Shown here one piece after another: positions 62,001 through 64,000 of a stretch of DNA of 64,000 bases. The notes under the pieces are model-generated. The model saw only the letters and a list, made by a program, of their open reading frames with translations. It was not told the origin of the DNA and ran no database searches. Source of the stretch: Lytechinus variegatus (Eukaryota > Echinodermata > Echinoidea > Temnopleuroida > Toxopneustidae); contig NC_054750.1 of the NCBI RefSeq assembly GCF_018143015.1, positions 4,952,501 through 5,016,500 of the forward strand. Direction: 5' to 3'. Within the stretch, counting starts at the first letter, position 1; every line of letters starts with the position of its first letter. A program made the translations under genes and the position numbers.

Positions 62001-63443
62001 TATTTTCCTTGACACTTTAGTGCCAACAGCCTGAGTGATAACATGATACCAAGTATTAAAGTGCAGTTGAGTATATGCACATAGTAACTACGGTATATAC
62101 AGGAACATATTTTAAGTATTTTATGTAAACCTACGTAAAGCGCTAAAATGCAAATATGAATAATTTTCTTAATTACAAGTTTTATTAGTAGTACTTTTAC
62201 TAAAATACAAAATTGCATGGTAATACAGAGCATATACATAGGTTTGTATTGCATTTATTTATTTTATTTATAACCTTTCAGACTTCGTTCTAATGAAAAC
62301 ACTTTAATTTTACACATTCCAAGAATTGTTTCAAAAAGGCGGGAAAGTAGTTTTGATTTTTTGTGGTCCCAAATTTGGAACAGTTTGCTTGCTCATCTCC
62401 AGTCTAGAACTTCTGTAGAATTGTATAAACAAGACGTTTAAAAACCTCCATTTTTGTTGTAGTGTAAATTTTGAGAGCCGTATGTAGCGCATAGAGCAGT
62501 TTTAGAGGATTGTGCGCTATATTAACACCAGTGTACTATTATCATTATCATTAAATGAATATATATCTTGTGATGTATGTTTTAGGGCTTTGGTGCAGAG
62601 TGGCAGGATAAAATGCTTGAGAAGTACAAAGAATCAATGCAGAAGTTTGCTGATGAGCATGATTCAAGGGAAGACATTGCCAGAAGATACGAACATGTTT
62701 CCAGGGTCATGTAAGTCACTTATACTACTACTTGGAACTGTCCTTCCAGGGTCCCAATTTCATGACATAGAATTGAATTATTTATTTGTTCAGAGTTGAT
62801 TAAAAAAAATATGTATGAAATGGGTATGAATATCTGTTCTCAAATCTGTTTTCAATGAATAAATGTGTTTATATTGCAAATGGTTTCAATTTCTTGATGT
62901 TAATTTTGACTTCATAAAAAATAATAAAATGAGAAGGATCTCAAAGTATTTTCACAAAACTCCATTAGGATTAAGTGATATACTTCAAAGATGAAATATA
63001 TTTTGATAGTATAAGTAAAATGTGAATTTCTACACTAACCATGAGTCCAAGACAAAGTGAGCATAGCTGTGCAACATTGATAAAATTTACTGTTTTGTAG
63101 CCATTTCATGTAACATATCTATGGAAAAATCTTAATGGACAAATTTTGCAGTTTTATAGCAATATATATTTTTTTATTAAAAGAGCTATACAAAGGAGAG
63201 AAAATGACTATAAAAAAGGAGAGAAAGTGGGAATTTGCTCACTGTGGGATCATGATTATTGTTGTCATATTGGTCGAGTTAACACTTCTGATTTTCCATT
63301 GATCCCATAGCAACCAGTCCGGTAAGCACATGCAAGCCTTAACGCTGCTTGAGAAGGCAATGGAGATAGAACTATCAGAGCTAGGAGCAAGACCTGAGCG
63401 CATGGTGGAGCTTTATCATCTAGCATGTACAGTATATGATGAG
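34912..63443 (+). CDS. STAND ATPase: acylated N-terminus, DUF4062, NACHT-like, TPR-like; 3' end missing
   Basis: Eighteen exons: 34912-35136, 38478-38546, 43214-43320, 45470-45603, 47261-47391, 50633-50728, 51824-51916, 52901-53094, 53770-53881, 54337-54444, 55116-55289, 56663-56850, 57614-57789, 58645-58810, 59710-59815, 61042-61170, 62586-62710, 63311-63443. Joined they give 822 codons with no stop and matching phases at every junction. Order: MGCGSSKS (likely myristoylated and palmitoylated); DUF4062-type region, about residues 49-250 (RIFVSSTFKDFHAER, DCDLRWGVPKD); ATPase with Walker A GGAGSGKSS (about 322-330) and Walker B PLIVIIDALNQ (about 413-423); helical/winged-helix-like region; TPR-like helices from about 740. 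Similar multidomain proteins are usually called TPR repeat-containing protein DDB_G0287407-like. STAND proteins act as nucleotide-switched signalling platforms; its partner is unknown. Human NPHP3 shares the acylated N-terminus, ATPase and TPR layout, but orthology is not claimed. Confidence 0.88.
35520..36222 (+). mobile_element. 5'-truncated LINE (CR1-like), reverse transcriptase C-terminus
   Basis: An open frame from 35520 to 36083 reads like the end of a CR1/jockey-type ORF2: KATAYQSLVRPLVEYASTVW, QRRAARFTLNRY, and near the end KTIKMWNTLPVNV. It ends in a stop, followed by a short 3' UTR and an (AGA)n tail at about 36200-36222. About 188 codons are intact, so the insertion is fairly young. 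It lies in intron 1 of the STAND ATPase gene. Confidence 0.85.
36296..36706. mobile_element. Inverted-repeat element, GGGGCACTC ends
   Basis: Begins GGGGGGGCATGGGGCACTC and ends GAGTGCCCCCCCC, with TATATACATGTAATGC and GGGATGCATATACGCACTC near the two ends. About 410 bp, with GC-rich stretches inside. Confidence 0.55.
36710..37845. other. Intron 1 sequence, nothing recognised
   Basis: AT-rich, no supported exon or element end. Confidence 0.5.
37846..38000. mobile_element. Near-perfect 140-bp foldback element
   Basis: ACCTCAGGCGAGGGTTC at the left and GAACCCTCGCCTCAGGT at the right, with the inner words AGGCTCCAC, CTTCACTACCGCTA and GCTACCCTC also inverted around CACCTAGGTG. ACATATGG is present 3 bp outside the left end and directly at the right end. 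It could fold as one long hairpin in the ATPase gene transcript. Confidence 0.75.
38478..47391 (+). CDS. DUF4062-type exons (2 to 5) of the STAND ATPase gene
   Basis: Exons 38478-38546, 43214-43320, 45470-45603 and 47261-47391 read VFPDLRTWCEKRRIHL..DCDLRW, GVPKDTTSEETLRTCLGEID, SERCGWIP..ALSREYRWV..EMEILHGAYR and SFFMIRDQSFLQ. The block fits the N-terminal DUF4062-like domain of these proteins, a fold of unclear biochemical role. Two of these four exons (43214 and 47261) are preceded in the intron by a partial copy of themselves. Confidence 0.88.
38550..40117. other. Intron 2 sequence without recognised elements
   Basis: Mostly unique AT-rich sequence. A C9A12-type homopolymer junction lies at 38630-38652, similar to that at 2273-2300. 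Confidence 0.5.
40118..40238. mobile_element. Diverged CCCGTATTCTGAAG-family MITE, cut by an insertion
   Basis: TGGCCAGTAATCTGAAGTCC, then GTTTAACTT and later TGTCAAGAATTTG match the left half of this family, and it stops at the boundary of the 40243 element. I could not clearly find the right half beyond 41592. Confidence 0.5.
40243..41588. mobile_element. 1.35-kb TIR element with seven GTTACGTATGGGAC motifs and TTAC target duplication
   Basis: Left end GGGCAAGTCCAAGAA, right end TTCTTGGACTTGCCC; TTAC lies on both sides (40239-40242, 41589-41592). The 14-mer GTTACGTATGGGAC, or one very close to it, occurs near 40436, 40757 and 40774, and inverted near 40585, 41188, 41383 and 41549. No transposase frame was found, so it is probably non-autonomous. 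A small frame at 41313-41699 crosses the right end and is discounted. Confidence 0.8.
41600..42470. other. Intron 2 sequence, nothing recognised
   Basis: No supported gene or element end. Confidence 0.5.
42478..42646. mobile_element. Foldback MITE, TAGGGGAGAT ends
   Basis: TAGGGGAGATCGGGTTTAGT at the left is inverted at the right (ACTAACCTCTATCTCCCCTA), with AGTTTAAACATTGTAATTTT and AAAATTACAATGTTTCAAC inside. About 170 bp. Confidence 0.75.
43070..43130 (+). pseudogene. Decayed copy of the GVPK exon, 144 bp upstream of the real one
   Basis: After a TACAG acceptor it repeats the start of the exon at 43214-43320 (GGTGTTCCAAAAGA..ACAACAT) together with about 30 bp of intron. A one-base loss in the ACATGC/CTTGGAG region puts the copy out of frame at a TAG, and it has no donor. 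It is a vestigial tandem exon duplication. Confidence 0.85.
43582..43795. mobile_element. Foldback MITE, GGGGGGTGTTTCACAAAG ends
   Basis: Ends are GGGGGGTGTTTCACAAAGAT and its complement; inner words AAGTATGACTTAAGTCGCAC and GTGCGACTCTAAGTCATAC are inverted too. GC-rich spacer. Lies in intron 3. Confidence 0.8.
43800..45195. other. Intron 3 sequence with C-rich patches
   Basis: No gene seen. C-rich patches at about 44400-44430 and 45055-45080. Confidence 0.5.
45205..45415. mobile_element. Foldback element with about 80-bp arms
   Basis: CCCTAGTCTACAGACACAGA, CATAATGCAGGGTCTG and GACTAGA at the left are inverted at the right (TCTAGTCTTCACTCTGCAT, GTCTGTGCTTGCAGAC, CTACCCCTAG). It ends about 55 bp before exon 4. 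Confidence 0.6.
45637..46065. mobile_element. Inverted-repeat element with many ATAGTACGGGGTTA motifs
   Basis: Begins ACCCTTTTTAGACAGG and ends CCTGTGTAAAAAGGGC. The word ATAGTACGGGGTTA or its complement occurs about eight times, mostly as GGTGGGGCTAAATGGCAATT hairpins. Starts 34 bp inside intron 4. Confidence 0.7.
46070..47115. repeat. (GAT)n/(GGT)n microsatellite block with tandem duplication
   Basis: Long irregular GATGAT/GGTGGT tracts with TGATCATGATCA islands. A unit from about 46262 to 46876 is repeated at about 46877-47296. Repetitive protein frames here (poly-Asp, poly-Met, poly-Ile) are artefacts. Confidence 0.9.
46841..46876 (+). pseudogene. 36-bp copy of the 5' end of the SFFMIRD exon, with acceptor
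   Basis: Identical to the first 36 bp of the exon at 47261, with the same upstream CTTTTCTATGACTTGCAG. It runs straight into a GATGATGATG repeat and a stop, with no donor. It is the right edge of a tandem duplication of about 615 bp (second copy about 420 bp). Confidence 0.9.
47395..47870. other. Intron 5 sequence, nothing recognised
   Basis: No supported element or gene. Confidence 0.5.
47875..49713. mobile_element. 1.84-kb element with AGGTGGTCTGTC ends
   Basis: AGGTGGTCTGTC at 47875-47886 is inverted at 49702-49713. The right end also carries AGGTGATCTGTC three bases before GACAGACCACCT, so the tip can fold as a hairpin. A perfect AATTCGTC/GACGAATT hairpin abuts the left end. Inside are two direct repeats of about 240 bp (48008-48262 and 48459-48700), CpG-rich alternating ACGCGCGCGT tracts near 49230-49370, and TGACGTCA palindromes. 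No transposase frame. Confidence 0.6.
48391..48460 (-). mobile_element. tRNA-like sequence (SINE head or tRNA pseudogene)
   Basis: On the minus strand: GTGGCTCAATGGATAACGC (A-box region), GAGGTTCGATTCCTGG (B box), then an A/T-rich tail. It lies between the two 240-bp direct repeats of the 47875 element. Confidence 0.55.
49720..50630. other. Rest of intron 5, no supported gene
   Basis: AT-rich. An AATAAA-like site followed by a short A run at about 50368-50398 could be the end of a retroposed sequence, but no source is recognised. Confidence 0.4.
50903..51115. mobile_element. Small element, GACAATTGCTCC family, copy 1
   Basis: GGCGACAATTGCTCC at the left, AGCAGATGTCGC and TTGCGTCACC at the right. 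Shares AACCTCCAAAACTA and AAAACTCTATTACGA with the copy at 55384-55594. Confidence 0.6.
51296..51432. mobile_element. Small MITE with CCATGGTAAC-type ends, copy 2
   Basis: GTAGCTTTGCCATCATGGTA at the left is inverted at the right (ATGATAGCAAAGTTACC); the inner palindromes ACCATGGTAACAGGG and TTTCCATGGTAAA are shared with 26100-26222. Confidence 0.6.
52484..52644. mobile_element. Foldback MITE, GTTTCATAAAG family
   Basis: GGGTGTTTCATAAAGCTGTTC at the left and GAACAGCTTTATGAAACACC at the right. Same ends as 10696-10872, with a different interior. Confidence 0.8.
52901..55289 (+). CDS. ATPase-core exons (8 to 11) of the STAND ATPase gene
   Basis: Exon 52901-53094 holds an LGR motif before the ATPase and the Walker A loop GGAGSGKSS. 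Exon 53770-53881 holds HVFYHFVGAIPGSTS, a strand and sensor-like segment. Exon 54337-54444 ends in the Walker B PLIVIIDALNQ. Exon 55116-55289 reads LSWLPRKLAPQVRVILAM, then a helical stretch. These key residues all look intact. Confidence 0.88.
53113..53560. mobile_element. GACAATTGCTCC-family element split by another MITE
   Basis: GGTGACATTTGTTCCAGTGA at the left and GGAGCAATTTTTCCAGAGTC at the right are the ends of the older copy. The CCCGTATTCTGAAG element at 53205-53511 sits inside. Confidence 0.55.
53205..53511. mobile_element. MITE, CCCGTATTCTGAAG family, well-preserved copy
   Basis: TGGCCCGTATTCTGAAGCC at the left, CTGACTTCAGAATACGGGCC at the right; interior like copy 2466-2779. TA on both sides suggests a TA target. 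Confidence 0.8.
54520..54640 (+). mobile_element. SINE body fragment
   Basis: ATTATCCACATTGTGCTGCA, then CTCGACCCTGG, TTCCTTGAAATGCC and GCTAAAGCCAGGGTAATAA match the body of the SINE at 10122-10424. The tRNA-like head is missing. Confidence 0.6.
54956..55050 (+). pseudogene. Decayed copy of the FDDDK exon, 160 bp upstream of the real one
   Basis: Repeats the start of exon 55116-55289 (TTTGATGATGACAAGA, CTGTCCTGAGTTGGCTA) after a degraded acceptor (CCGAG), reads FDDDKSKAVLSWLTRKLQP, and then meets a stop after an internal deletion. Upstream intron sequence is repeated as well. Confidence 0.85.
55384..55594. mobile_element. Small element, GACAATTGCTCC family, copy 3
   Basis: GACATTGCTCCGGTGACTAT at the left, GAGCAGATGTCGCAGAAG at the right; shares the AACCTCCAAAACTA interior with 50903-51115. 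Confidence 0.6.
56135..56585. mobile_element. Element with GGGCGGTATTCTGATA ends, split by a second MITE
   Basis: GGGCGGTATTCTGATAA at the left, TATCAAAATACCACCCA at the right. Inside, 56416-56570 is a separate foldback with GGGCCTGTAACACAAA and TTTGTGTTACAGGACCC ends. Confidence 0.6.
57005..57235 (+). mobile_element. tRNA-derived SINE
   Basis: A-box-like GTCATGGTCTAGTTG, B box GGGTTTGATTCC, then the body shared with 10122-10424 (ATGCTGCACTCAACCCAGGT, GAATGCCAGAGCGCC, AGCCGGGGTAATGATAG). More diverged than the 10122 copy. Confidence 0.7.
57372..57490. mobile_element. Small MITE with CCATGGTAAC-type ends, diverged copy
   Basis: Words CTGCCATTATGGAAACTAC and GTTACTGTGGTAGTAG with CATATTGGCAAATTTAC match 51296-51432 loosely. 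Confidence 0.4.
57800..59700. other. Introns 13 and 14 (around exon 58645-58810), little recognised
   Basis: A GGCCCGATCCCACCGCAC start near 58288 with two related GTAAAA..CCATCCATT segments hints at a degraded repeat. Otherwise AT-rich, no gene other than exon 14. Confidence 0.4.
59835..59988. mobile_element. Foldback MITE, GTTTCATAAAG family, partial left end
   Basis: CGTAAGTTAGAGCGACTTTA at the left and ACTTGCAAACAGATTTATGA at the right; internal CACCAATTGACATTGAACAG resembles 10696-10872. Confidence 0.6.
60856..60976. mobile_element. Small foldback element, AAATAATGAAC ends
   Basis: AAATAATGAAC, GCCAAATGGATATAC and GCAC at the left are inverted at the right (GGTGCGGTATATCCATTGGC, GTTCATTATTT). 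About 120 bp; the spacer is only a few bases, so it could form one hairpin. Confidence 0.65.
61042..63443 (+). CDS. TPR-proximal exons (16 to 18) of the STAND ATPase gene
   Basis: Exons 61042-61170, 62586-62710 and 63311-63443 encode amphipathic helices; the last (SGKHMQALTLLEKAMEIE, then ERMVELYHLACTVYDE) looks like a TPR helix pair. The frame is open at the end of the last exon and the gene continues beyond the window. The donor after 61170 is GC, not GT. Confidence 0.8.
61521..61750 (-). mobile_element. LINE-like 3' end on the minus strand
   Basis: Read on the minus strand it ends in ATAAATAAATCAAATC-type tail repeats, typical of LINE 3' ends. No reverse transcriptase block was identified. 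Confidence 0.35.
61755..62180 (+). mobile_element. 5'-truncated LINE, reverse transcriptase C-terminal end
   Basis: 61873-61985 reads RFGIAAPNTWNNIPKSILEI, then PTFKKHLMSYFFNV and a stop, the usual end of CR1/RTE-like ORF2 proteins. The remainder is 3' UTR. It faces the minus-strand tail at 61521-61750. Confidence 0.6.
62275..62560 (+). mobile_element. Second 5'-truncated LINE end
   Basis: 62282-62441 reads RIVSKRRESSFDFLWSQIWN, then SLLAHLQSRTSVELYKQDV and a stop; it continues into GTGCGCTATATTAACACC and an ATTATCATT tail. Stops 25 bp before exon 17. Confidence 0.6.
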
Positions 63444-63464
63444 GTAAGGTCTGATTTGTATCTT

Positions 63465-63790
63465 TTAAAACAATTTACCAGAGCACCATGTGGAGTGTTA
63501 TAGAAACAGTGGATAGAAGAAAAGAAGAAGTGGATAGGCAAGAAAGTGGAGATTTGAGATTAGAGTATTCTTTCTTGAAAATAGTCCTGAAAAGGACTGT
63601 AAACCAGAAGGAATGTTGAGTGAGAACAGCTTGAGTAGTAGAGTTGATGAGGAGATCCTGGCTTGAGTCGGCGAGTAGAGATGATGAGTAGTAGAGAGAC
63701 TCAACGTTTCGGACAGGTTGACTGTCCGTCTTCACACTCCACATGGTGTACCGTAAACCACATCGGCAATTGTACATGCCACCATGCATA
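63465..63790. mobile_element. Retroelement-like fragment with inverted CACCATGTGGAGTG words
   Basis: GCACCATGTGGAGTG near 63481 is inverted near 63736 (CACTCCACATGGTG). Between them, on the minus strand at about 63697-63735, is GAAGACGGACAG, a short loop, then CTGTCCGAAACGTTGAG, a motif typical of hammerhead-bearing Penelope-like elements. Family assignment is tentative. Confidence 0.35.
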
Positions 63791-63904
63791 CCTTCAAACA
63801 ACATCCGAATTTACCAGAGATAAGAATATACTTTGATGTGATCCTGCAAAATGTCTGGACTGAGAATTAGGCCGAAGATTGGGTTGATGCCTTTATTGAC
63901 CATA

Positions 63905-64000
63905 TGGGGGCGTCTTAATCTAGTGGTTAAGACTATCGTCTTTCAACCTGAGGGACGTGGGTTCAATTCTCGGGGCAGTGAATTCAATTTGAAGCTATGA
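63905..64000 (+). mobile_element. tRNA-derived SINE head, cut by the window edge
   Basis: GTCTTAATCTAGTGGTTAAG (A box) and GTGGGTTCAATTCTCGG (B box) resemble a tRNA 5' half; close relative of the SINE at 57005. Confidence 0.65.

Overview
The window looks like nuclear DNA of a marine deuterostome, most likely an echinoderm and probably a sea urchin. The reasons are AT-rich intergenic DNA, short exons with GT-AG introns, a very high density of small inverted-repeat elements of kinds I associate with sea urchin genomes, and two genes of families expanded in such animals. The species call is inference. No bacterial operons, rRNA genes, CRISPR arrays or intact tRNA genes were seen.

Left part (1 to about 18.6 kb, + strand): the 3' part of a leucine-rich-repeat G-protein-coupled receptor gene. 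Sixteen tiny exons (fifteen of 72 bp, one of 69 bp), all in the same phase, each encode one LRR. A single large exon (17541-18636) then encodes a short hinge and the whole seven-helix domain. The 5' end lies outside the window. Introns carry a nested pair of elements at 5.27-7.5 kb, a full-length tRNA-type SINE, and a large foldback element (14.7-15.7 kb) with four perfect palindromic RFX/X-box motifs and one near-perfect copy.

Middle (18.6-34.9 kb): mostly non-coding. It holds small inverted-repeat elements, a 5'-truncated LINE end, microsatellites, a possible 7SL-like SINE, and one small minus-strand gene (23129-23749) for a basic, Ser/Lys-rich protein starting MGGCC, which I do not recognise. 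An isolated 57-bp LRR-like exon lies at 20628-20684. A 1.53-kb inverted-repeat element with a 6-bp target duplication (32950-34482) precedes the next gene.

Right part (34.9-64 kb, + strand): the first 18 exons (822 codons, reading frame continuous across every junction) of a STAND-type ATPase. It starts MGCGSSKS (predicted myristoyl/palmitoyl anchor), followed by a DUF4062-type region, a NACHT/AAA-like ATPase with Walker A and B motifs, a helical region and the start of a TPR-like C-terminus. The gene runs off the right edge. It resembles proteins usually named TPR repeat-containing protein DDB_G0287407-like. Three of its exons each have a decayed or partial copy, acceptor site included, just upstream in the preceding intron. 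One intron appears to be GC-AG. Its introns hold several LINE 3' ends, SINEs and inverted-repeat elements, including a 1.35-kb element with seven copies of GTTACGTATGGGAC and a 1.84-kb element with AGGTGGTCTGTC ends.

The two large genes are not obviously linked in function; one is a surface receptor and the other a likely membrane-tethered signalling ATPase.
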